From assembly GCA_002309475.1 (NCBI GenBank), contig DBXJ01000094.1:14956-23337 (forward strand): DNA of 8,382 nt, read 5' to 3'. Source of the stretch: Bacteroidales bacterium UBA1215. GTDB lineage: Bacteria; Bacteroidota; Bacteroidia; Bacteroidales; WCHB1-69. The position numbers and the translations under genes were made by a program. Shown here piece by piece: positions 1 to 6,387 of this stretch. Under the pieces are notes generated by a model. It searched no databases. It saw only the letters and a program-made list of their open reading frames with translations, and had not been told where the DNA came from. Numbering within the stretch: the first letter of the stretch is position 1; every line of letters begins with the position of its first letter.

Positions 1-9
1 TTTATTTTG

Positions 10-17
10 CAAAGATA
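10..17 (-). promoter_or_regulatory. Putative -7 box of a divergent promoter facing off the left edge
   Basis: On the minus strand these bases read TATCTTTG, an exact match to the Bacteroidota -7 consensus TAnnTTTG. The ten bases TATCTTTGCA are identical to those of the recA -7 box on the other strand. A gene starting left of the window would be transcribed from here. No convincing -33 TTG is seen at the usual distance on the minus strand; the flank is A/T tracts, including a 13-base A run at 33-45. The downstream gene is outside the window, so this rests on the octamer alone. Confidence 0.45.
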
Positions 18-215
18 TAAAAAAATTTTTAGAAAAAAAAAAAAATGAAAAATTTATCAACATTTCTTTTATAGCAAATAAAATATTTTCTTCAAGGTGT
101 GTTTATTTCATTTTTACAATGGCTACAAACTACTACTTACCACACATTTTTATGATAATTTCATTTTGTTAAAAAAATATTGGAAGAAAATCTCTTCTTA
201 ATTATATCTTTTTTG

Positions 216-223
216 TATCTTTG
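216..223 (+). promoter_or_regulatory. Putative recA promoter, -7 box
   Basis: TATCTTTG matches the Bacteroidota sigma-ABfr -7 consensus TAnnTTTG and lies 34 bases before the recA ATG, giving a leader of roughly 25-30 nt. A near copy, TATCTTTT, sits just upstream at 205-212. That copy could pair with a TTG at 180-182 across a 22-nt gap, whereas the better -7 box has no good -33 element at normal spacing. I see no clear SOS-type operator; a weak GAAGA/TCTTC inverted repeat lies at 183-197. This promoter would serve the whole six-gene operon. Confidence 0.6.
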
Positions 224-257
224 CAGATATATTAATATTAACTAAAATTTGAGAAAT

Positions 258-1277
258 ATGGCTGATGCTAAAGCGGAAAATGCTGAAAAATTGAAAGTTC
301 TTAACTCTACGTTAGAAAAATTAGAAAAAACATATGGTAAAGGTTCCATTATGCGTTTGGGTGATGCTCCCAGCGAAGAAATAGAAGTTATTCCATCGGG
401 TTCGTTAGGATTAGACATTGCCTTAGGTGTCAATGGTTTTCCCAAAGGCCGTGTAATAGAAATTTTTGGACCGGAATCATCCGGAAAAACCACTCTGGCC
501 ATTCATGCTATTGCCGAATCACAACGTAATGGCGGTATTGCCGCATTCATCGATGCAGAACATGCTTTTGACCGTTTCTACGCACAAAAATTAGGTGTAG
601 ATGTTCACAATTTATTGATCTCTCAACCTGACAATGGCGAACAAGCCTTGGAAATTGCCGACAATTTGATTCGTTCCGGTGCTATTGACATCATTGTTAT
701 TGACTCTGTGGCAGCTTTGACACCAAAAAGCGAAATAGAAGGCGAAATGGGAGATTCAAAAATGGGTTTGCAAGCAAGATTGATGTCACAAGCCATGCGT
801 AAACTCACCTCCACCATCAGCAAAACCAACTGCTGTTGTATTTTTATCAATCAATTAAGAGAGAAAATCGGCGTTTTGTTTGGCAATCCTGAAACAACTA
901 CCGGTGGCAATGCATTAAAATTCTATGCTTCTGTAAGAATTGACATACGCCGTCAAAGTCAAATCAAAGAAGGCGACAATGTTATTGGCAACCATGTGAA
1001 AGTGAAAGTTATCAAAAACAAAGTGGCACCTCCATTCCGCACTGCAGAATTCGACATTATGTATGGCGAAGGCATTTCAAAAAGCGGTGAAATAGTAGAT
1101 TTGGGTGTTGAATACAATGTTATCAAAAAAAGCGGTAGCTGGTTTTCGTACAATGACAACAAATTAGGTCAAGGACGTGAAAGTGTGAAACAATTGTTAC
1201 AAGACAATCCGGAATTGTCGGCTGAACTCGAAGAAAAAATAAAAGCAGCCATCAAAGCAAAAGAACAAGAACAATAG
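258..1277 (+). CDS. recA: Recombinase RecA
   Basis: RecA forms ATP-dependent filaments on single-stranded DNA, carries out homologous pairing and strand exchange, and in many bacteria triggers the SOS response. The 339-residue product has the whole core: Walker A GPESSGKTT at 71-79, the catalytic glutamate E101 in DAEHAFD, Walker B VIDS ending at D149-S150, loop L1 with EGEMGD around 161-166, the NQLR sensor glutamine Q199, and DNA-binding loop L2 through GNPETTTGGNALKFYASVR. The ATG at 258 is chosen over an in-frame TTG at 249 because it gives the usual MADAK-type start. The C-terminus ends in a mixed Lys/Glu helix and lacks the long acidic tail of E. coli RecA. Three consecutive cysteines at 192-194 precede the NQLR motif. 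It is the first gene of the operon and the next ATG follows its stop after one base. Confidence 0.98.
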   Translation: MADAKAENAEKLKVLNSTLEKLEKTYGKGSIMRLGDAPSEEIEVIPSGSLGLDIALGVNGFPKGRVIEIFGPESSGKTTLAIHAIAESQRNGGIAAFIDAEHAFDRFYAQKLGVDVHNLLISQPDNGEQALEIADNLIRSGAIDIIVIDSVAALTPKSEIEGEMGDSKMGLQARLMSQAMRKLTSTISKTNCCCIFINQLREKIGVLFGNPETTTGGNALKFYASVRIDIRRQSQIKEGDNVIGNHVKVKVIKNKVAPPFRTAEFDIMYGEGISKSGEIVDLGVEYNVIKKSGSWFSYNDNKLGQGRESVKQLLQDNPELSAELEEKIKAAIKAKEQEQ

Positions 1278-1278
1278 G

Positions 1279-2271
1279 ATGAAAAAAATACTTATCAGTT
1301 TGTTGGCAACTATTTGTTTGATTGCTTGCAACAACAAAAAGGTGGAAGTAAATGACTCCACTCCACCCGAATTGGCACAACTGCGACAAAAAATTGCCAA
1401 CAGTCCAAAAAATGCGTCACTCTATCAAGAATTAGCGTTGTATTTCTTGAATACAAACGAATTGGATAGTGCTTTAGCAAACATCATCACTGCCATACGA
1501 TTAGATTCTACCAACGATCAGTATTATATGTCGTTGGGAGATATTTATATGGCACAAGCCAATACAGACGCAACAGAAGAAGCTTTGGAACAAGCCATCA
1601 GCATTAATCCTCAAAACAACGAAGCTCATTTAAAATTGGCGGAACTGCATTTTATGCTAAGACGCTACAAAGAGTCGCAAGAAGAAGCACAAAAGGCTAT
1701 TGAAATCAGCAATAACAATCCAAAAGCCTATTTGATTCTCGGTTGGAATTTCAGAGAACTCGGTGACACAGCCTCTGCCATTGGCTATTATATGAAAGCT
1801 GCCGACCAAGATGCAGAATACTATGATGCATACATGGAATTGGGATTTTTATATCATTGCCGCCACAATCCACTGGCTATCAGTTATTACAACAATGCTT
1901 TAAATTGCCGTCCCAACGATTTCCTTGCACTATACGATTTAGGAATGTTTTATCAGGAAACCGGTGAGTATGAAAAAGCAATCAGTGAATACAAAATGAT
2001 TCTACAGAATGACTCTACCAATAAATTGGCATTGCACAATATTGGTTGGATTTATCACGAATTAGGGCAATATGAAACGGCTGTTGCATTTTTCACCAAA
2101 GCCATCCAACAAGATGAAACGTTTATTGCCGCTATCTACAATAGAGGATTGTGTTTCGAGAAACTCAAACAATACGATTACGCACGACAAGATTATATGT
2201 ATTGCTTGAAACTTCAAAGTGACTATGAATTGGCAATAGAAGGTCTCAACGATTTGGATAAATTGCAATAA
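1279..2271 (+). CDS. TPR-repeat lipoprotein
   Basis: This 330-residue protein starts with a lipoprotein signal peptide: MKK, a hydrophobic stretch, then the lipobox L14-I15-A16-C17, so it should be anchored to a membrane through C17, probably facing the periplasm. After a short linker, about eight 34-residue tetratricopeptide repeats run from roughly residue 46 to 316 (starts near 46, 80, 114, 148, 182, 215, 249 and 283), with the usual W/L-G-Y-A-P pattern, for example LGWNFRELGDTASAIGYYMKA and IGWIYHELGQYETAVAFFTKA. TPR arrays are protein-binding scaffolds; no enzymatic domain is present. Its start follows the recA stop by one base and its own stop is one base before the permease start, so it is cotranscribed with both. 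Its partner is unknown; the membrane-bound permease is a candidate by position only. Confidence 0.9.
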   Translation: MKKILISLLATICLIACNNKKVEVNDSTPPELAQLRQKIANSPKNASLYQELALYFLNTNELDSALANIITAIRLDSTNDQYYMSLGDIYMAQANTDATEEALEQAISINPQNNEAHLKLAELHFMLRRYKESQEEAQKAIEISNNNPKAYLILGWNFRELGDTASAIGYYMKAADQDAEYYDAYMELGFLYHCRHNPLAISYYNNALNCRPNDFLALYDLGMFYQETGEYEKAISEYKMILQNDSTNKLALHNIGWIYHELGQYETAVAFFTKAIQQDETFIAAIYNRGLCFEKLKQYDYARQDYMYCLKLQSDYELAIEGLNDLDKLQ

Positions 2272-2272
2272 G

Positions 2273-3427
2273 ATGAAAAAACAAACAAGGACACGAGTCA
2301 TTGGTAGTTTATCAATTATTGCCATCATCGCTTTGTTGATATGGTTGGGTTGGTATTTTTCCAATATCACTATCTATATTATCATTTCATTGATAGTTAC
2401 ATTGTTGGCAACTCCACTAAAAGAATTATTGATGAAAATTAAAATCAGCAAGACACGACATATCGGCAATCATATTGCCAGTGCATTATCGCTGATATTA
2501 GTGATATGCATTTTTGTTGGTCTTATGGTAATTATTGCACCTACTATTGTACGACAAGTAAATACTGTCATGAATATTGACAGCCAAAGTTTCAGCACCT
2601 CTTTCTACTCTCAATTGGAAAATGTCGATAATTTTTTGAGAGACAACAATGTCATAAAAGAAGATGAAAGCCTTGAAGGCATTGCTACCAATTATATTAT
2701 TGAACACACCAAACAACTGAACATTTCTTCCATTTTTGGAAATTTTGTCCAGATGACCGGAGAAATATTTTTGGGAATCTTTTCAGTGCTTTTTATTTCA
2801 TTTTTCTTTTTGAAAGACATTCCCAAAGTAAAAGATACTATTGTAAATATGGTGCCTGACCAACTGCAAGATGAAACAAGCCATGTTTTGTTACGGTCTA
2901 AAGACTTGCTTTCCAACTATTTTGTCGGCTTGTTTACAGAAATTGTGGTGGTAATTTTGTTTGAGTTTACCATTTTGAGCATTTTGAAAATCAGCAATGC
3001 ACTTTTGATAGCTGTAATAGGCGGTGTTTTGGTTATTATTCCATATTTGGGTTCTATTGTAGCATGTGTTATAGGGTGCATATTGGCGATTATGGGAGCC
3101 TACATTTCTCACGGAGATATATTGATTGTCAATATTTTAATTAAAGTTATTAGTACTTTTATCGTTTGTAGATTGTTAGACAATTTCTTCTTGCAACCTT
3201 ATATTGCTTCCAAATCGGTGAAAGCTCATCCATTGGAAATATTTCTTGTAGTGTTGGTTTCAGGCACTATTGCCGGCATACCCGGCATGATGTTGGGAAT
3301 TCCCGCTTACACTATCTTGAGAATTATCGCACAAGAATTTTTCGGCAACAACAATTTTGTAAAAACCCTCACCAAAAATCTAAGGGAAGAACCTATACTT
3401 ACTGATAATAACGAACTTAAAGATTGA
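2273..3427 (+). CDS. AI-2E (PerM/UPF0118) family membrane permease
   Basis: This 384-residue inner-membrane protein has the layout of the AI-2E family: hydrophobic segments near residues 10-28, 31-48 and 68-90, a soluble stretch around 91-158, then segments near 160-180, 215-238, 243-277 (two), 283-300 and 318-350. Family landmarks are FFFLKD at 177-182, the IIPYLGS segment around 255-261, and the C-terminal AHPLEIFLVVL and AGIPGMMLGIPAYTI stretch. The family includes the proposed autoinducer-2 exporter TqsA and some Na+/H+ antiporters, but substrates differ between members and nothing here fixes one. The C-terminal tail (about 355-384) is hydrophilic. It lies 1 nt after the TPR lipoprotein gene and 4 nt before the methyltransferase gene. 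Confidence 0.9.
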   Translation: MKKQTRTRVIGSLSIIAIIALLIWLGWYFSNITIYIIISLIVTLLATPLKELLMKIKISKTRHIGNHIASALSLILVICIFVGLMVIIAPTIVRQVNTVMNIDSQSFSTSFYSQLENVDNFLRDNNVIKEDESLEGIATNYIIEHTKQLNISSIFGNFVQMTGEIFLGIFSVLFISFFFLKDIPKVKDTIVNMVPDQLQDETSHVLLRSKDLLSNYFVGLFTEIVVVILFEFTILSILKISNALLIAVIGGVLVIIPYLGSIVACVIGCILAIMGAYISHGDILIVNILIKVISTFIVCRLLDNFFLQPYIASKSVKAHPLEIFLVVLVSGTIAGIPGMMLGIPAYTILRIIAQEFFGNNNFVKTLTKNLREEPILTDNNELKD

Positions 3428-3431
3428 TAGT

Positions 3432-3968
3432 ATGAAGAAATTATCAATGGAAGAGTTGGGAAGAATGAATGTGGAAGCTTTTAAGCAAAGCGAAAAGCTA
3501 CCCATCGTTGTTGTATTGGACAATATTAGAAGTATGAACAACATCGGATCGGTATTTCGCACATGTGATGCTTTTCGGATAGAAGAAATTATTCTTTGTG
3601 GCATAACAGCCTGCCCTCCGCACAAAGACATTGAAAAAACAGCCCTTGGTGCTACCGAGTCGGTGAAATGGAGTTATTCAAAAAATACACTTGAGGCTAT
3701 TGAAACCTTAAAAGTCAAAAATTATATCATTTATTCGGTAGAACAAGTGGAACATAGTCTTTCTTTGGAAACTGCCTCATGGGACGGACGACAAGCCATC
3801 GCCCTTATTTTTGGCAACGAAGTGATGGGTGTTGACCAAGAAGTTGTGGACAAGAGCGACCACTGCATTGAAATTCCGCAATTCGGAACCAAACACTCCC
3901 TCAATATTTCTGTAAGTGCCGGCATTGTTTTATGGCATTTTTGCTATTTATCTTTAAAAAACAAATAA
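3432..3968 (+). CDS. SpoU/TrmH (SPOUT) family RNA 2'-O-methyltransferase
   Basis: This enzyme is expected to move a methyl group from S-adenosylmethionine to a ribose 2'-hydroxyl in tRNA or rRNA. The three SpoU motifs are in order: motif 1 NNIGSVFRTCDAF at 36-48 with N37 and catalytic R43, motif 2 IFGNEVMGV at 126-134 with N129 and E130, and motif 3 IPQFGTKHSLNISVSAGI at 148-165 with S156 and N158, which form the knotted cofactor site. At 178 residues it is close to a bare catalytic domain and lacks the N-terminal substrate-recognition domain of RlmB-type enzymes. The methylated position cannot be read from the sequence. Its stop is separated from the next ATG by one base. Confidence 0.92.
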   Translation: MKKLSMEELGRMNVEAFKQSEKLPIVVVLDNIRSMNNIGSVFRTCDAFRIEEIILCGITACPPHKDIEKTALGATESVKWSYSKNTLEAIETLKVKNYIIYSVEQVEHSLSLETASWDGRQAIALIFGNEVMGVDQEVVDKSDHCIEIPQFGTKHSLNISVSAGIVLWHFCYLSLKNK

Positions 3969-3969
3969 G

Positions 3970-5274
3970 ATGTTGCTCATTTATTGTCAGCAGATTTCAC
4001 CAAGATTGGAATATATCGTCCGCCATATTTTTGAAGAAATTTTTCATATAGATTGGCATTTGACTGACCAATGGGAACAATTTCAAAATAGCCAAGAGCC
4101 TAAAATCATCTACGGACAACCTGTTGACAATTATTATTGTATAACATCTAACCAACTTCTTTTTGAAAGCAATATTCATGCTATTGACTTCTCCTACCAA
4201 ATGCAAGGAGATACACCCGTTTGTTTTGTAAGCCAAGAGCAAGATTTGTTAGGTTTTGACGTATTTGCAGCATGTTTCTATTTTTTAAGTCGTTACGAAG
4301 AATATCTGCCGTCAAAACGTGATAAATTAAATCGCTATTTACCGGAGAATTCATGGGCTGTGCAACATCATTGCCTAGACAAAGCCCTTGTAGAAAGGTG
4401 GATTCAATTATTCAAAAACAAATTATTAGAACTATTTCCGGAAATCAACATTCAAACAAATATATTTTCTTTTCAAGCCAGCTACGATATTGACATTGCC
4501 TATTGCTATCAAAACAAAGGTTTATTATTGAGTCTGTTAGGGGGCTGTCAGCAAATTTTGACAAGACAATGGAGCAAATTGAAAGACAGATGGAATACTT
4601 GCTGCAAAAAAATTCCAGACCCCTACTGCCAATTTGAATATTTACAACATTTGCATGAGCAATATCACTTAAAAGGATTGTTTTTCTTTTTGGTGGCAGA
4701 ACATCGTAGCAGATACAATAAAAACACTTCTATTAAAAACAAAAATTTTCAAGAACTTATCAAAACCATCAGCAAAAACAATCTCATAGGTCTGCACGCT
4801 TCGGTACAAGATGATTATTATACAAGCATAGAAAAAGAAATTGCTTTCTTGCAACAGACTTCCAATCAAATCATAACAAGCAATAGAATGCACTATCTCC
4901 ATTTACAATTTCTTCCCGACACTTATCAAACACTCACTAACAAGCACATTCAAAAAGACTATTCTATGGGATATGTTGATGCAATTGGCTTTCGCAGTGG
5001 CAGTTGCAGAAGTTTCTTGTTTTTCGACCTTCGCGCAAACCAAACTACTCCTTTACGCATTTTTCCTTTGCCATTTATGGAAAATGCTTTTGACAACATT
5101 GACAATCAAGATATAATTATCAGCCGGATAAAAAACATTATTGACGAATACTATCAATACAATGGACAGTTGGTAAGTCTGTTCCACAACCAATCTTTCG
5201 GGAAATATGCTTCCAAAGATTGGCGATATATATATGAAACTATTTTAGCATATATTGATGAATTATGTTCTTAG
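3970..5274 (+). CDS. DUF7033-like, polysaccharide deacetylase-type protein
   Basis: This 434-residue protein resembles a Bacteroidota family with an N-terminal domain of unknown function (about 1-160) followed by a divergent polysaccharide-deacetylase barrel. Landmarks are SYDIDIAY at 171-178, which stands where deacetylases have the aspartate pair of motif 1 (D173, D175); IGLHAS at 273-278 with H276, resembling the metal-ligand histidine motif; DYSMGYVDAIGFRSGSCRSF at 330-349, resembling the arginine motif; PLRIFPLPFME at 361-371; and SLFHNQSFG near the end with H406. There is no signal peptide, so it should be cytoplasmic. Many relatives sit in cell-surface glycan loci, but here it lies between an RNA methyltransferase and tdk, so its substrate is unknown. 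Its last 10 bases overlap the tdk start. Confidence 0.75.
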   Translation: MLLIYCQQISPRLEYIVRHIFEEIFHIDWHLTDQWEQFQNSQEPKIIYGQPVDNYYCITSNQLLFESNIHAIDFSYQMQGDTPVCFVSQEQDLLGFDVFAACFYFLSRYEEYLPSKRDKLNRYLPENSWAVQHHCLDKALVERWIQLFKNKLLELFPEINIQTNIFSFQASYDIDIAYCYQNKGLLLSLLGGCQQILTRQWSKLKDRWNTCCKKIPDPYCQFEYLQHLHEQYHLKGLFFFLVAEHRSRYNKNTSIKNKNFQELIKTISKNNLIGLHASVQDDYYTSIEKEIAFLQQTSNQIITSNRMHYLHLQFLPDTYQTLTNKHIQKDYSMGYVDAIGFRSGSCRSFLFFDLRANQTTPLRIFPLPFMENAFDNIDNQDIIISRIKNIIDEYYQYNGQLVSLFHNQSFGKYASKDWRYIYETILAYIDELCS

Positions 5275-5861
5275 AATCAAAATCTGACAGAAATCAGCAA
5301 ATTGGCTGGATAGAAGTAATCTGTGGCTCCATGTTTTCAGGAAAGACCGAGGAACTGATTCGTCGTATCAATCGGGCGATTTTTGCCAAACAAAAAGTAG
5401 AAATCTTCAAACCCGCTATTGACACACGCTACGATGAAGAAGACGTGGTTTCACACAACGAAAACGCCATCCACTCCACTCCGATAAACAATTCAAGCGA
5501 AATACTACTCCTTGCCAGCAATGTACAAGTGGTCGGCATAGACGAAGTACAATTTTTCGACAATGGCATTGTCAATGTATGTAACACATTGGCCAACAAT
5601 GGTGTAAGAGTAATTGTTGCCGGTTTGGATATGGACTATTTAGGTCAACCCTTTGGTCCAATGCCACAATTGTTGGCAACAGCAGAATATGTTACAAAAG
5701 TGCATGCCATTTGTCCAAAATGCGGCAACTTAGCACAATATTCACATAGAACCATCCACAGCGACAAATTGGTGATGCTGGGAGAACAAAGTAGCTATGA
5801 ACCACTTTGCCGACATTGCTACAACCTTGTGAGAGCAGAAGAACAAAAAAATAAAGAGTGA
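5265..5861 (+). CDS. tdk: Thymidine kinase (type II, TK1-like)
   Basis: Tdk phosphorylates thymidine (and deoxyuridine) with ATP to give dTMP, the salvage route to dTTP. The 198-residue product has Walker A GSMFSGKT at 21-28, the DEVQFF motif at 93-98 with the likely catalytic base E94, AGLDMDYLGQPFG at 119-131, and a structural zinc site formed by C150 and C153 (CPKC) with C182 and C185 (CRHC). The nucleoside-binding lasso lies between these pairs. Length is normal for the family, and the short N-terminal extension before IEVICGSMF is usual in Bacteroidota. The ATG overlaps the preceding gene by 10 bases, which suggests coupled translation. The stop codon lies inside a terminator hairpin, making this the last gene of the recA operon. 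Confidence 0.97.
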   Translation: MFLESKSDRNQQIGWIEVICGSMFSGKTEELIRRINRAIFAKQKVEIFKPAIDTRYDEEDVVSHNENAIHSTPINNSSEILLLASNVQVVGIDEVQFFDNGIVNVCNTLANNGVRVIVAGLDMDYLGQPFGPMPQLLATAEYVTKVHAICPKCGNLAQYSHRTIHSDKLVMLGEQSSYEPLCRHCYNLVRAEEQKNKE

Positions 5862-5879
5862 CTTTGGTCACTCTTTATT
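5850..5879. terminator. Bidirectional terminator hairpin between convergent operons
   Basis: The arms AATAAAGAGTGAC (5850-5862) and GTCACTCTTTATT (5867-5879) are perfect 13-bp complements around the loop TTTG. The tdk stop codon (5859-5861) lies in the left arm. Read on the minus strand, the hairpin is followed by TTTTTG, so it is a good intrinsic terminator for the receptor/HMA operon. On the plus strand the T-rich tract is weaker and partly inside the stem. The only convergent gene junction in the window lies here, as expected for a shared terminator. Confidence 0.88.
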
Positions 5880-5896
5880 CTTAGATATAGCTGCAT

Positions 5897-6376
5897 TTAT
5901 TTGCTGACAGGAACATTTTTCTTGTCGCAACATTTCTTCTCCTCTCCATCCTTCTTACAGCATGGTTTGCCGGACTCACCTTCTTTGTTGCAGCAAGATG
6001 GAACCGATTGAGAATGACCGGAACATTTTGCATTGCCATTTTTATCACATTGATGAGAACAAGCGGATGACTGCGAGGCCTCTTTTGCGGTAAAACCTAA
6101 TTTATTAATGGCTTTGCACAAATTCTCCGTCGTGTTTTTCTTCGGATTATAAACTATGCTTACCTTAGAAGTCGCCATATCGTACACTACGTCTTTTACT
6201 CCTTTTTCATAGGCGATATTGTTTTCTATGGTGTTTTTGCATTTTTCACAAGTTCCGTTGGTTTGTATGGTTGTTTGTACATACTTATTGTTTTTACTTG
6301 TGTTGGTGTTTTGTGCTTGAGCCATATTGATGCACATCAATATGCATAAAGTGATGGTTAATTTAAAAACTTTCAT
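5897..6376 (-). CDS. Secreted heavy-metal-associated (HMA) protein with cysteine-rich tail
   Basis: This 159-residue protein has a signal peptide of about 21 residues ending AQA, so it is likely periplasmic. An HMA (CopZ/Atx1-like) fold spans about 32-98: a beta strand, the metal-binding GTCEKC loop with C43 and C46, a helix, a VVYDMATSKVSIVYNP hairpin and a second helix ending at KLGFTAKE. The loop has GTC where GMTC is common. HMA domains bind soft metals, mainly Cu(I), and hand them to partners. The tail from about 101 holds nine cysteines (106, 110, 118, 128, 129, 139, 140, 149, 150) and H108 and H121, with three CC pairs in Lys/Gly/Glu-rich spacers, which looks metallothionein-like. It lies 11 nt downstream of the TonB-dependent receptor gene and is probably cotranscribed. 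The bound metal is inferred, not shown. Confidence 0.88.
   Translation of the reverse strand: MKVFKLTITLCILMCINMAQAQNTNTSKNNKYVQTTIQTNGTCEKCKNTIENNIAYEKGVKDVVYDMATSKVSIVYNPKKNTTENLCKAINKLGFTAKEASQSSACSHQCDKNGNAKCSGHSQSVPSCCNKEGESGKPCCKKDGEEKKCCDKKNVPVSK
6323..6344. repeat. Near-perfect 22-bp palindrome inside the HMA signal-peptide coding region
   Basis: The arms CATATTGATG (6323-6332) and CATCAATATG (6335-6344) are exact 10-bp complements around the two bases CA. The palindrome lies about 30 bp into the HMA gene and encodes part of the hydrophobic core of the signal peptide (ILMCINM region). It could be a dimeric-repressor site, a weak RNA hairpin, or a chance product of codons; position alone does not decide. 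Confidence 0.6.
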
Positions 6377-6387
6377 ATTATTTATAT

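Larger units (their letters stand above)
1..257. other. AT-rich intergenic region between divergent promoters
   Basis: This stretch has no credible gene. It contains A-tracts (19-25 and 33-45) and T-runs expected to bend DNA, and a TAnnTTTG box at each end in opposite orientation. A nine-codon ATG frame starting at 45 is too short and featureless to call. There is no Shine-Dalgarno sequence ahead of the recA ATG; the bases just upstream are A-rich, as is usual in this phylum. Confidence 0.6.
258..5861 (+). other. Putative six-gene recA-tdk operon
   Basis: Six genes follow each other on the plus strand with gaps of 1, 1, 4 and 1 nt and then a 10-nt overlap. There is one good promoter ahead of recA and one terminator hairpin at the end of tdk, and no intergenic space where another promoter could sit. 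Cotranscription is inferred from spacing; internal promoters within coding sequence cannot be excluded. Confidence 0.8.

Noticed and set aside
45..74. A nine-codon ATG frame in the intergenic region
   Set aside because: It is too short, has no initiation signal, and lies upstream of the recA promoter box, so it would not be on the recA transcript.
183..197. GAAGA/TCTTC inverted repeat upstream of recA as an SOS operator
   Set aside because: The arms are only 5 bp in AT-rich DNA and match no LexA operator I know for this phylum.
249..257. TTG start for recA three codons upstream
   Set aside because: The ATG at 258 gives the standard RecA N-terminus, and TTG starts are uncommon when an ATG is this close.
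3970..5274. A degraded or inactive deacetylase because it lacks the classic TFDDG motif
   Set aside because: The SYDIDIAY, GLHAS and GFRSG pattern looks like the normal form of this Bacteroidota family as I remember it, so the difference is not evidence of decay.
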